A stretch of 64,000 nt of DNA from CAXXFQ01 sp963674475 (GCA_963674475.2 CAXXFQ010000033.1:1-64000), one strand, 5' to 3'. Shown: positions 1 to 8,699, counted from the first letter of the stretch. Numbers and translations are program-made. The notes: generated by a model from the letters alone, not told the origin.

Positions 1-206
1 TCCCCACCATCGGGATCGGCGCCGGACCCGAATGTGACGGCCAAGTCCTCGTTTTCCATGACCTGTTAGGGCTGACTCCCGGCCGAGTTCCCCGCCACGT
101 CAAAGCGTATGCCGATTTGAAGACGACGATTACCGACGCGGTCTGCCAGTTTAGTAACGAAGTAAGAGAAAATATTTTTCCCAACCAGGACCAGTCTTTT
201 CAATAA
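1..206 (+). CDS. panB: PanB C-terminus (ketopantoate hydroxymethyltransferase), partial
   Basis: The reading frame is open from base 3 and ends at TAA 204-206. Its 67 residues match the C-terminal part of 3-methyl-2-oxobutanoate hydroxymethyltransferase: an IGIGAG turn, then a CDGQVLVFHDLLGL segment and a KAYADL helix. The enzyme transfers a one-carbon unit from methylenetetrahydrofolate to 2-oxoisovalerate in pantothenate and CoA synthesis, in the cytoplasm. The start lies left of the window. The short tail after the ADL helix is ordinary for the family. Assignment rests on the GAG and HDLLG signatures only. Confidence 0.85.
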   Translation, partial: PTIGIGAGPECDGQVLVFHDLLGLTPGRVPRHVKAYADLKTTITDAVCQFSNEVRENIFPNQDQSFQ

Positions 207-294
207 ACGGCCGGTTGGGGACCTAACGGTTTTTTCATCGATGAAGGTTTTTCTTTAACTGAAAAAGCCGATCTTCCTAAAGGAAACGAATACC

Positions 295-2520
295 TTGGCG
301 AAATCAAACGCTTCCAAACCGAAACGAGTCCGCAGAGGAAAACGGATTGTCGAGACCACCGGGCTCGTCGAGTACATTGCCGACCAATGGTGGCGCGATC
401 CGGATGAGTCACGTGGACGGGATGACTCACGCGGTGGTAGGCGGGGGGGCAAAAATAGAGTTCCCGACGAGACGGATCGCTCGCAGCGACCCGAAGTGGA
501 AGAAACCTCGCAGGACGAAGTTGAATCGGCCGCCCCGCCGAAAAAGAAGCGGCGCGTTCGCCGTCGTGTGAAAGGGACAAAATCGGTTACGCCTTCTGCC
601 CCGGCTCCGGAATCCACATCGGTGGAGGTGGAAGCGGTCGGCCGTTCCGAGCGGACGAAAGTTTCCGGATCGGCGGACGAAACGGCTGCCCCCAAAAAGA
701 AGCGAAGAAGAAGGCGTTCGAAGTCGGCCGCTCGCAAGCAGGAGTCGGCCGAGCCGGTTTCGGTTGAACCGGAGTCGAATGAGGTCGAGTTGGAACCGGA
801 GGTAGTGACCGAAACCGAGCCCCCGGTTTCGAAGCGGCCTTCTCGTCGCCGAGGTAGGCGAGGGCAAGCGGCCAAATCGCAGCCCGAGCAAAGGGCCGTC
901 AGTCCGAAAGAGACTCCTCCGGCCAAACCGCGGGAAAAGACTCCCGTGCGGAAAAGAAAAGAAGCGGCTCCCGCTCCCATCGCGGAAGTGAAATCAACCG
1001 AAAAGCCGGCCCCCAAACGCAAAGAGTCGCGGGCGAAAGAGTCGCGGGCGAAAGAGTCGCGTCAGCCGGTTTCCGAGGCGAAAGAGCCGAAATCCCAAAA
1101 GCCGCGTGCGAAAAAAACAACGACCGAATGGGTAGAATTGCCCCCGGCCGTTCAAAAAAAGCCCAAGCCTCAAGCGAAACCGGCCGAGCGGGCTCGAAAG
1201 CCGCGAAAAGCGGTGGCGGAATCGAAGGCCGAGCGGCCCCGAGAAGAACCGGTCTCTCCCAAGAAAAAGCGTCCGGCTTTGGGAACGAAAAAACGGGGCC
1301 AGTTGAAAACGAAGTTTGCCGAGTTGGGGCTTTCCGCGACGATGCTTGAATCGCTCGAGGCGGCCGATTATCTTGAGCCGACGCCGGTTCAAGCGGGGAT
1401 CATCGCGCGAGCGATCGAAGGGGAAGATTTGATGGGCCAAGCGCGGACCGGCACCGGTAAGACGGCCGCGTTCGCCATTCCCATTCTGGAGATCCTGGGC
1501 GAGCTTGAGTCCGGACATGCGCCGGGCGCGTTGATACTGGTTCCCACGCGAGAATTGGCCGTCCAGGTGCGTGATGAGTTTGCCAAGCTGGCCAAAGGAA
1601 GTCGTATTCAAATCGTTGCCGTCTATGGCGGCAAGCCGATTCGGCAACAGATTGACAAACTCAATCGAGGCCCCGATGTGGTGGTCGGCACGCCCGGTCG
1701 GGTGATCGACCTGATCGGTCGCGGCAGTCTCATACTCGGCGAACTGGAACTGGTCGTCTTGGACGAGGCCGATCGGATGTTGGACATCGGTTTTCGGCCC
1801 GATATCGAGAAGATTCTGCGTCGCTGTCCCAAGGAGCGTCAAACGTTGTTGCTTTCGGCCACGCTGCCCGATTCGGTGTTGCGTTTGGCTCGTCGCTACA
1901 TGCAAGAACCGGACGTGCTGGACTTTTCGTCCAAGGACGTGGCGGTGGAAACGATCGAACAGTTTTATTTCTCGGTCGATCGGGAACGGAAATTCGACCT
2001 GTTGTTGAAACTGCTCGAACGGGAGAACCCGACCCAGGCGATTATTTTCTGTCGAACCAAGCGGGGGACGGAAAAAATCTATCAAAGGCTTTCGCGTAAA
2101 AGTAACCTTTCTTCCGGTTGCATTCACGGCGATTTACAGCAGTCGGCTCGCGACCGGATGATGGCCCAGTTTCGGGCCGCCAAGGTTCGGCTTTTGGTCG
2201 CCACCGACGTGGTCGGCCGGGGAATCGACATCAGCGGGATCTCGCATATCATCAACTTCGATATCCCGGAATTTTGTGACGACTATATCCACCGGGTCGG
2301 CCGAACCGGTCGGATGGGTCGCGAGGGGGTCGCCTACTCGCTTGTCTCGCCGGAAGAAGGGCCCCAACTAACCCGAATCGAAATGCGGATCAATCGGCTC
2401 TTGACTCGTGACGAGATTGCCGATTTTGATGCAACGGCCAAGTCCCGAGAGGAACGGCCGGAATTCGAAGCGAAGCCGGTCTTCGGACGTCCGAAGCGTA
2501 AACTCCGCCGCGCTCTGTAA
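295..2520 (+). CDS. DEAD-box RNA helicase with long basic N-terminal extension
   Basis: This is an ATP-dependent RNA helicase of the RhlE/CshA/SrmB type, acting on RNA in ribosome assembly or decay. The catalytic core starts near residue 340: a Q motif (EPTPVQ), motif I ARTGTGKT at 383-390, PTRELAVQ, TPGR, DEAD at about 490-493, SAT, and HRVGRTGRMG near the end. The first ~335 residues are low complexity and rich in Lys, Arg, Glu and Pro, with KKKRR patches and RAKES repeats. They are probably a disordered RNA-binding tail. The start is TTG 295, preceded by AAAGGAAA at proper spacing. The 741-residue length is well above the 400-500 usual for a bare core. The 3' end merges into a tandem repeat. 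Confidence 0.93.
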   Translation: MAKSNASKPKRVRRGKRIVETTGLVEYIADQWWRDPDESRGRDDSRGGRRGGKNRVPDETDRSQRPEVEETSQDEVESAAPPKKKRRVRRRVKGTKSVTPSAPAPESTSVEVEAVGRSERTKVSGSADETAAPKKKRRRRRSKSAARKQESAEPVSVEPESNEVELEPEVVTETEPPVSKRPSRRRGRRGQAAKSQPEQRAVSPKETPPAKPREKTPVRKRKEAAPAPIAEVKSTEKPAPKRKESRAKESRAKESRQPVSEAKEPKSQKPRAKKTTTEWVELPPAVQKKPKPQAKPAERARKPRKAVAESKAERPREEPVSPKKKRPALGTKKRGQLKTKFAELGLSATMLESLEAADYLEPTPVQAGIIARAIEGEDLMGQARTGTGKTAAFAIPILEILGELESGHAPGALILVPTRELAVQVRDEFAKLAKGSRIQIVAVYGGKPIRQQIDKLNRGPDVVVGTPGRVIDLIGRGSLILGELELVVLDEADRMLDIGFRPDIEKILRRCPKERQTLLLSATLPDSVLRLARRYMQEPDVLDFSSKDVAVETIEQFYFSVDRERKFDLLLKLLERENPTQAIIFCRTKRGTEKIYQRLSRKSNLSSGCIHGDLQQSARDRMMAQFRAAKVRLLVATDVVGRGIDISGISHIINFDIPEFCDDYIHRVGRTGRMGREGVAYSLVSPEEGPQLTRIEMRINRLLTRDEIADFDATAKSREERPEFEAKPVFGRPKRKLRRAL

Positions 2521-2620
2521 AGGCGGGCGCTTTGTAAAAAAGTGAGCGCTTTGAAAAAAACGGGCGCTTTGTAAAAAAGTGTGCGATTGATAAAGAAGTG
2601 AGCGTTTTGTAAAAAAAGCG
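2510..2620. repeat. 18-19 bp tandem array starting in the helicase stop region
   Basis: Five tandem units of the form GCGCTTTGTAAAAAAGTGA, 18-19 bp each, run from 2527 to 2620. A diverged unit, GCGCTCTGTAAAGG, covers the last codons and the TAA stop of the helicase (2510-2526). The array therefore seems to have grown from the gene's own 3' end. It is AT-rich in the second half of each unit. No function can be read from it. Confidence 0.75.
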
Positions 2621-2685
2621 TTCGGCCTCAAGGGGAGGGGGGAATTCCCGCTCCTCATGGCATTTCAAGTAAGATCGACGTTCAG

Positions 2686-2730
2686 AAGGAGCGATGGCCC
2701 ATAGGCGGCGGTCGCTCCTTCCTTATTTCT
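2686..2730 (+). terminator. Hairpin between helicase array and fliG
   Basis: A perfect 9-bp stem (AAGGAGCGA 2686-2694 with TCGCTCCTT 2712-2720) and a 17-nt loop is followed by CCTTATTTCTT. It is a plausible but weak intrinsic terminator for the helicase transcript. The remaining bases of the 2521-2890 gap hold only the tandem array and no other gene that I can see. Confidence 0.5.
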
Positions 2731-2890
2731 TGACGGTTAGGGGAGGCAGTAAAACCTTAGCGGTTATTTCTGTTGCAATGGAGGTTGTGGCCGATTTTCG
2801 ACGATGAAAAGATACTTTGGATTCGGCGAGAGACAGTCCCTTTTGGGGGCGTTTTTTCTTTTTCGATTTGAAAAAAACGGTTGATAGATC

Positions 2891-3889
2891 ATGCGGACCT
2901 CGAATCTTCGAAAAGCGGCCATTCTGTTGACGAGTATCCCGACTGAGGAGGCCAGTCGTCTGCTTTCGAACCTGGATCAGTCCCAAATCGAGATGGTGAC
3001 GATTGAGATCGCCAAATTGGGGACTGTCACCGGCGACGAGCAAGAGTCGACCATCCAGGATTTCGCCAATTCCAGTCCGAACGATCTGGACGCCCGGGCC
3101 GGCGGTCTGGCCGTGGCCAAAAACCTTCTCGAAAGTGCCCTCGGAGACCGAGCCGGCGCGACGATCGAAAATATTCGCAATTCGATTGAATCGCTTCCTT
3201 TTGGTTTTTTGCAGGGAGCCGACAGTCAAAACCTGTTGACCTTTTTAATCGAAGAGCACCCGCAGACGATCGCGCTGATTCTTTCGCATACGCCCCCCGC
3301 ATTGTCGGCCGCCGTGATTGCCGGTTTGCCGCCGGACCGACAAATTTCGGTTATCCGACGTATTGCGACGATGGGCCAGACCAGTCCGGAAATGGTTCAC
3401 GAGGTGGAGATCGAGTTGCAACGGCGAATGTCGTCGACGATGGATCAGATCTTCGAGAACGCCGATGGGGTTGGCGCGGTCGCCAAGATTCTCAATGTGA
3501 CCGAACGGGCGACCGAACGGGCCTTGTTGGACGACCTGTCGCAGGACGATCCCGACTTGGTCGAAGAGATCCGACGACTCATGTTCGTCTTCGAGGATGT
3601 TGCCAAACTGTCGAATCGCGATATCCAGTCGATTCTCAAGAACGTCGAAAGCTCCGACTGGGCCATGGCTTTGAAGGGTTGCAGCGAAGAGCTTCGGAGC
3701 CGGATCATCGGCAATATGTCCAAACGGGCGGCCGAACTTTTGACCGAGGAGATGGAGTACCTCGGCGCGGTCCGACTTTCCAGCGTCGAGCAGGTGCAGC
3801 AGAAGATCGTCGATGTGGTTCGTCAACTCGAGGATGCCGGCGAGGTCAGCTTGCACGCCGACGAGGAAGAGGAGCAGTTCATCCAGTAA
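2891..3889 (+). CDS. fliG: Flagellar motor switch protein FliG
   Basis: FliG is the rotor protein that couples stator ion flow to flagellar rotation. It sits at the MS-ring/C-ring junction on the cytoplasmic face. The 332-residue length is normal. The N-terminal domain begins RKAAILL. The middle domain has the EEHPQTIALILSH signature near residue 118. The C-terminal torque domain has MFVFEDVAKLSNRDIQ, the charged ALKGCSEELRSRI helix and NMSKRAAELLTEEME. All three domains look intact. The start ATG 2891 agrees with the family N-terminus, although no strong ribosome-binding site is visible. No other flagellar gene lies in the window, so it stands alone between a helicase and mutS. Confidence 0.93.
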   Translation: MRTSNLRKAAILLTSIPTEEASRLLSNLDQSQIEMVTIEIAKLGTVTGDEQESTIQDFANSSPNDLDARAGGLAVAKNLLESALGDRAGATIENIRNSIESLPFGFLQGADSQNLLTFLIEEHPQTIALILSHTPPALSAAVIAGLPPDRQISVIRRIATMGQTSPEMVHEVEIELQRRMSSTMDQIFENADGVGAVAKILNVTERATERALLDDLSQDDPDLVEEIRRLMFVFEDVAKLSNRDIQSILKNVESSDWAMALKGCSEELRSRIIGNMSKRAAELLTEEMEYLGAVRLSSVEQVQQKIVDVVRQLEDAGEVSLHADEEEEQFIQ

Positions 3890-4011
3890 GGGTGGTTTTT
3901 CTTGTCAGCCGGGCTTGGTTCGGAAAGCGGTCAAGGCGTGGCCAACTTTTTGGTCGGGCGGTTTGGGCTTCCCCCCCTTGTGGAGATCGCGGTTTTTGCT
4001 AGCATGGCCGC

Positions 4012-6633
4012 ATGGCTACCGCAACGACCCCGATGATGAAGCAGTACGAGGAGGCGAAAAAGGCCTGCCCCGATGCGCTCTTGTTTTTTCGCATGGGCGA
4101 TTTCTACGAGCTGTTCCACGATGACGCGAAAATCGCCGCCAAAACGCTCCAACTGGCCCTGACCAGTCGTGACAAGAGCGAAAATCCGATCCCGATGGCC
4201 GGGTTTCCCCACCATCAGCTGGAGAACTATCTGGGGAAGCTGATCGCCGCCGGGATGCGGGTCGCCGTCTGCGAACAGGTCGAAGATCCTCGTGAAGCCA
4301 AAGGGCTGGTGCGTCGCGAGGTGACCCAGATTGTTTCGCCCGGCACGGTGACCGACGAGTCGTTGTTGGACCCGCGCGAGAGCAATTATCTGGCCGCCGT
4401 GACTCCGGCACCCGAGGGCTCGGACAAGCCGGTCGGTCTGGCCTGGATCGATCTGTCGACCGGGCGATTCGTCGCGGCCGGGTTCGACCCGCGGGCGCTG
4501 GCCGACCATCTGGCCCGGATCGGTCCGTCGGAATGTCTTTTGGCCGAGGACGCGCCGCCGATGCCCGCGTACCTCGAAGAAGGGATGATGGTCACGCGGC
4601 GTCCCGGTTGGGCCTTTTCCCATGACGCGGCCTGCGAGTTGCTTTCGAAACATTTCGGGACTGCCGGTCTCGAAGGGTTCGGGTTCGACAGCCAACCGGG
4701 CGATGCCGAGGCGATCCGCGCGGCCGGGGCGATACTCGATTACCTGGTCGAGTCGCAGAAAAACTCCCTTGCCCACGTCGACCGGATCGTCCCCTATCGG
4801 ACGTCGGGCATCTTGGAGATCGACGAGTCGAGCCGACGTTCACTGGAAATCAACCGGACCATGCGCGAGGGGCGTCGCGAGGGGTCGCTTCTGGCCGTTT
4901 TGGACCGGACCGTCACGGCGATGGGGTCCCGGTTGATGGCCGACTGGCTGAACAACCCGTTGGTCGAGATCGGACCGATTCGCGCGCGGCACGACGCGGT
5001 CGAGGAGTTTGTCGGCGAGAGTATCCTGACCGACGGCCTGCGCGAGGCGTTGCGAAAGGTGTACGATATCCAGCGTCTGTTGACCCGTGTGGCGACCGGA
5101 CGGGCCAACCCGCGCGACGTCAGCTTTATCGGGCGAACGCTCGGTCGTCTGCCGGAGATCAAAGAGCGGATATCGGACGTGAAGGCGGACCGACTGGCCG
5201 AGCTGGAAAACGGGATCGATCTGTGTGTCGACTTGCGGGAGAAGATCGCCGCGGCGCTGGTCGACGAGTGTCCACTGAACGTGCGCGAGGGCGGGTTCAT
5301 TCGCGAGGGGTTTCACGAGCCGCTGGACCGGTTGCGCGAGTTGACCACGGGCGGAAAACGGTGGATCGCCGAGTATCAGGCCAGCGAGACCGAGCGGACC
5401 GGCATCCCGAACTTGAAGGTCGGCTTCAACAGGGTGTTCGGCTATTATCTCGAGGTGACCCAGTCCCATCGGGACAAGGTGCCCGAGGAGTATATCCGCA
5501 AGCAGACGCTCAAGAACGCCGAGCGGTACATCACGCCTGAGTTGAAGGAGTACGAGGAAAAGGTTCTCACGGCCGACGAACGGGCCAAGGAACTCGAGTA
5601 CGAGCTGTTTCTCGCATTGCGCGACGAGGTGGCCGCCGCCCGACGTCGAATGCAGTCGACCGCCGCAGCGCTGGCCGAGTTGGATGTGTTGGCCGCGCTG
5701 GCCGATCAGGCACGGACGCGAAATTATTGTCGACCGGAGATGACCGACGAGCCCGAGCTGGCGATCGTCGATGGGCGGCATCCGGTCCTCGACGTTCTCG
5801 AGCCGGAAGGGACGTTCGTGCCGAACGATACCATGGCCGATCCCGAGCGGCCGATCCTTCTTATTACCGGCCCGAACATGGCGGGAAAAAGCACGTACAT
5901 CCGTCAGGTGGCCCTGTTGACGTTGATGGCCCAGATGGGCAGTTTTGTTCCGGCCACCGAAGCACGGATCGGCTTGACCGATCGGATCTTCGCGCGGGTT
6001 GGCGCCAGTGACGAGTTGTCGCGTGGCCAGAGTACGTTCATGGTCGAGATGACCGAGACGGCCCGGATTCTCAATACGGCCAGTCGTCGAAGCCTGGTGA
6101 TCCTCGACGAGATCGGGCGCGGGACGAGCACCTACGACGGGATTTCGTTGGCGTGGGCGGTGGTTGAATTCTTGTCGGACCATCTCGAGTGCCGCACTCT
6201 GTTTGCGACCCATTACCACGAGCTGACCGACCTGGAGCATTCGCTTTTGCGGGTCAGAAACCTCAACGTGTCGGTTCGGGAGTGGGAAGACCAAGTAGTC
6301 TTTTTGCACAAAATCATTGACGGTGCGGCCGACAAGAGTTACGGGATCCATGTCGCTCGGCTGGCTGGGGTGCCGCGAGAGGTGGTGGAGCGGGCGAAGG
6401 ATATCTTGTCACAGTTGGAGGAAGAGCATTTGGACGCGGCCGGTCGTGCGAAGATCGCACGACCTGAGCCGAAGCCTTCGGTGACGAAGCCGGTTCAGTT
6501 GACGTTGTTTGGGCCGGAGGAGCATCCGTTGTTGGAGGAGTTGCGGCGGTTTGATTTGAATCGGTCGACGCCGTTTGACGCGATGGTGCAGTTGAAGAAG
6601 TGGCAGGATCAGCTAACAGAAGAAGAGAAGTAG
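4012..6633 (+). CDS. mutS: DNA mismatch repair protein MutS
   Basis: MutS recognises mismatches and small loops and recruits MutL. The 873-residue protein has the complete architecture. The mismatch-reading F-x-E is in GDFYELF (F31, E33). The connector and lever domains follow. The ATPase has Walker A GPNMAGKST at about 620-628, Walker B VILDEIGRG and the THYHELT switch. A C-terminal helical tail contains LTLFGPEEHPLLEELR. The N-terminus MATATTPMMKQYEEAK matches the family start at ATG 4012. Immediately after the stop comes an A-rich stretch and a structured repeat also found at the right edge of the window. Confidence 0.97.
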   Translation: MATATTPMMKQYEEAKKACPDALLFFRMGDFYELFHDDAKIAAKTLQLALTSRDKSENPIPMAGFPHHQLENYLGKLIAAGMRVAVCEQVEDPREAKGLVRREVTQIVSPGTVTDESLLDPRESNYLAAVTPAPEGSDKPVGLAWIDLSTGRFVAAGFDPRALADHLARIGPSECLLAEDAPPMPAYLEEGMMVTRRPGWAFSHDAACELLSKHFGTAGLEGFGFDSQPGDAEAIRAAGAILDYLVESQKNSLAHVDRIVPYRTSGILEIDESSRRSLEINRTMREGRREGSLLAVLDRTVTAMGSRLMADWLNNPLVEIGPIRARHDAVEEFVGESILTDGLREALRKVYDIQRLLTRVATGRANPRDVSFIGRTLGRLPEIKERISDVKADRLAELENGIDLCVDLREKIAAALVDECPLNVREGGFIREGFHEPLDRLRELTTGGKRWIAEYQASETERTGIPNLKVGFNRVFGYYLEVTQSHRDKVPEEYIRKQTLKNAERYITPELKEYEEKVLTADERAKELEYELFLALRDEVAAARRRMQSTAAALAELDVLAALADQARTRNYCRPEMTDEPELAIVDGRHPVLDVLEPEGTFVPNDTMADPERPILLITGPNMAGKSTYIRQVALLTLMAQMGSFVPATEARIGLTDRIFARVGASDELSRGQSTFMVEMTETARILNTASRRSLVILDEIGRGTSTYDGISLAWAVVEFLSDHLECRTLFATHYHELTDLEHSLLRVRNLNVSVREWEDQVVFLHKIIDGAADKSYGIHVARLAGVPREVVERAKDILSQLEEEHLDAAGRAKIARPEPKPSVTKPVQLTLFGPEEHPLLEELRRFDLNRSTPFDAMVQLKKWQDQLTEEEK

Positions 6634-6808
6634 AAAACAAAAAAGAAAAACAAGAAGATAAGAAGATGAGATAGAGGGATTGCGAAGCAAGCCCGGTCCA
6701 AAAAGTTTTTGAGGGGGGAGCATGAGGGGGGGCAATTTTCAAAATGTCCCCTCTCATTCTAGAAATACAGGTGACGGCGCAGCCGTCACACCTTCCTCCC
6801 TTTTTTTT
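6634..6808 (+). repeat. 3'-end structured repeat, copy 1 (after mutS)
   Basis: Directly after the mutS stop there is an A-rich run, then GGATTGCGAAGCAA, then TCCAAAAAGTTTTTGAGG (from 6697), then a G-rich/C-rich stem (6722-6733 with 6746-6757) around ATTTTCAAAAT. The element ends with a perfect 8-bp hairpin GTGACGGC/GCCGTCAC at 6771-6789, followed by a T8 run at 6801-6808. It resembles copies at 63585-63735 and, inverted, at 63912-64000. The final hairpin could terminate mutS transcription. The rest of the gap to nuoA (6809-6984) shows nothing clear. Confidence 0.75.
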
Positions 6809-6984
6809 ACCAAGTCATACCAATCAAAGAATGAGAGAAAGCCGAGTTGTCTTTACTTTGCGCCCCTAAAACGGGTGGCTCAGTCTGTCTTGACCCGCTT
6901 TGAAAAACTTTCTACGATCACCCCGCTTTGCATGATCGACTCCCCTGGATTTCACCGTACTTTCATTGGGGAAACGGATTTCTG

Positions 6985-7479
6985 ATGGCGACCAATACCC
7001 TTCCGCTTTTTCTCTTCACGCTGGTGGCGGCCGGACTGGGTACCGCGCTGATGTTGGCCGGAAAATGGCTGGCCCCGTCCGCGCCCGATCCGGTCAAGGG
7101 GATGCCGTATGAAAGCGGCGTCGATCCGATCCACGACACGCGACGCCGATTCGATATCCGGTTCCATCTTCTGGCGATCGCCTTTTTGGTTTTCGACGTC
7201 GAGCTGTTTTTTCTCTATCCGTGGGCCGTCGCTTCACGTCCGGTTCGGTGTGAGGCGGTCGGCTATACTCAGACGCAAGAAGCGACCGAACATGTGACTC
7301 CGAAAGCAGCCACGAAACGGGGTGAAACTTTTTCCAGTCCGGCGGGGATCGACGCGGCGGTCGAAGCGGGGCGGATGGAGCATCGGCACGTCGTTTTCTT
7401 CGGGGCGATGGGGTTCCTGGCCCTGGTCACCCTCGGGTTCGTCTACGATTGGCGAAAGGGGGTTTTTGATTGGCGATGA
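6985..7479 (+). CDS. nuoA: NADH-quinone oxidoreductase subunit A
   Basis: NuoA is a small membrane subunit of respiratory complex I near the quinone channel. Three membrane helices are visible: LFLFTLVAAGLGTALML, LLAIAFLVFDVELFFLYPWAV and FFGAMGFLALVTLGFVYDW. Family signatures KGMPYESG and FDVELFF are present. ATG 6985 gives the expected N-terminus, so an in-frame ATG at 6928 was not used. At 164 residues it is longer than the usual 120-150 because the loop between helices 2 and 3 carries about 50 mostly polar residues. It overlaps nuoB by a few bases, so the two are translationally coupled. Confidence 0.93.
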   Translation: MATNTLPLFLFTLVAAGLGTALMLAGKWLAPSAPDPVKGMPYESGVDPIHDTRRRFDIRFHLLAIAFLVFDVELFFLYPWAVASRPVRCEAVGYTQTQEATEHVTPKAATKRGETFSSPAGIDAAVEAGRMEHRHVVFFGAMGFLALVTLGFVYDWRKGVFDWR

Positions 7480-8075
7480 ATTGGCCTGATACGTTTTCTA
7501 ATTTGAAATTACGTGTTCACTCGCGTGAGAGTAGCCTGTTTTCCCGAAGGGTAAACGGGCGGCAGGGCTTAATCTCAAGTTGGAATTGGCCTGAAAACGT
7601 GTTGGTGACCCGGCTGACCGATCTGGTTAACTGGGGACGGAAAAACAGTCTTTGGCCGATGCCGTTTGCGACCGCTTGTTGCGGGATCGAGCTGATGGCC
7701 ACCGGCGCCAGCCGTCACGATATGGCCCGGTTCGGGGCTGAAGTCTTTCGGTTCAGTCCGCGTCAAAGCGACCTGATGATCGTCGCCGGGCGGGTGGTCA
7801 TGAAGATGATGCCCGTGTTGGAACGGATCTGGTTGCAGATGCCCGAGCCGAAATGGTGTATCTCAATGGGCGCCTGTGCGTCGTCCGGCGGGGTGTTCGA
7901 TACTTATGCCGTCGTGCAAGGGATCGATCGGTTTTTGCCGGTCGATTTGTATGTCCCCGGTTGCCCGCCGCGGCCAGAGCAGTTACTCCAATCGTTGGTC
8001 GATCTCCAGGAGAAAATCCAGCGCGAAGGGACGATCGATCCGACTCGAAAGCGGAGAGAAAAATGGACACGCTGA
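7470..8075 (+). CDS. nuoB: NADH-quinone oxidoreductase subunit B
   Basis: NuoB carries cluster N2, the last iron-sulfur centre before quinone in complex I. The four ligand cysteines are visible: the ATACCG pair (C70, C71), MGACASSGG (C136) and VPGCPPRPEQ (C165). The C-terminus KIQREGTID is typical. I used TTG 7470 because a GGGGG-type Shine-Dalgarno lies 7 nt upstream. ATG 7476, which forms an ATGA overlap with the nuoA stop, is the alternative and changes only two residues. The gene also overlaps nuoC, as expected of one operon. Confidence 0.94.
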   Translation: MAMNWPDTFSNLKLRVHSRESSLFSRRVNGRQGLISSWNWPENVLVTRLTDLVNWGRKNSLWPMPFATACCGIELMATGASRHDMARFGAEVFRFSPRQSDLMIVAGRVVMKMMPVLERIWLQMPEPKWCISMGACASSGGVFDTYAVVQGIDRFLPVDLYVPGCPPRPEQLLQSLVDLQEKIQREGTIDPTRKRREKWTR

Positions 8076-8602
8076 TCGCCGGGTTACGAGACCGTTTTCC
8101 GTCGCTTGCGACCAGTGCGTTTCGCGGTCAGGCACGTTTAACGGTCGAGCGGAGTTCGCTCTTTGCCCTTTTAACCGCGTTGCAAGAAGAGCACGACTTT
8201 GACTTCCTGGTCGATCTGACGTGTGTCGACTATCTCGACTATCCGGCGGATGCGGCGTTTCGACCTTTGGCACGATTCTGTCTCGTTTATCTTTTGGCCG
8301 ATACTCGGGCGGTTCGTCGTTTGGAGGTCCGATCGTATTTGGCCGAGTCGGCTTTGAATGCGCGGCCGTTGTCGGTCCCGTCGGTTGTCGGGATCTGGCG
8401 AGCGGCCGATTGGTTGGAACGCGAGGTGTGGGACCTCTTTGGAATCCGGTTCGATGGACATCCCGATTTGCGCCGAATCGTTTTGCCCGAAGAGTTTGAA
8501 GCACACCCGTTGCGCAAGGATTATCCACTTCAAGGTCGAGGCGAGCGTCATCATCTGCCGCGAGTCGACGCTCAGTTTCTTGCGCTGGGGCCGAATCGCT
8601 GA
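8063..8602 (+). CDS. nuoC: NADH-quinone oxidoreductase subunit C (30 kDa)
   Basis: NuoC is a peripheral-arm subunit of complex I. The family signature is clear near the C-terminus: EREVWDLFGIRFDGHPDLRRI followed by HPLRKDYPLQGRGER. ATG 8063 overlaps the end of nuoB and gives 179 residues, a normal size. An upstream in-frame extension to 7853 only shadows nuoB and was rejected. No nuoD follows. The next 480 bases contain minus-strand transcription signals, and the next gene is unrelated. NuoC is not fused to NuoD here, so the remaining complex I genes must be at another locus. Confidence 0.93.
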   Translation: MDTLIAGLRDRFPSLATSAFRGQARLTVERSSLFALLTALQEEHDFDFLVDLTCVDYLDYPADAAFRPLARFCLVYLLADTRAVRRLEVRSYLAESALNARPLSVPSVVGIWRAADWLEREVWDLFGIRFDGHPDLRRIVLPEEFEAHPLRKDYPLQGRGERHHLPRVDAQFLALGPNR

Positions 8603-8645
8603 CGTGCCGTTTGAACGGTAGCTTTGGGGCCCTGAGAAAAAAGAA

Positions 8646-8686
8646 CGCTTGTGGCTTGAATGATAGCGTCAATCAAGCCACAAGCG
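8646..8686 (-). terminator. Second minus-strand terminator-like hairpin
   Basis: A perfect 14-bp inverted repeat (8646-8659 with 8673-8686, arm CGCTTGTGGCTTGA) is followed, on the minus strand, by TTCTTTTTTCTC. On the plus strand no T run follows. It can therefore stop a leftward transcript, and may also fold at the end of the nuoABC message. Confidence 0.6.
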
Positions 8687-8699
8687 GTTATGAGCGCAT

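Noticed and set aside
6722..6985. 87-codon frame between mutS and nuoA
   Set aside because: It begins inside the structured repeat, has no ribosome-binding site and overlaps the nuoA start.
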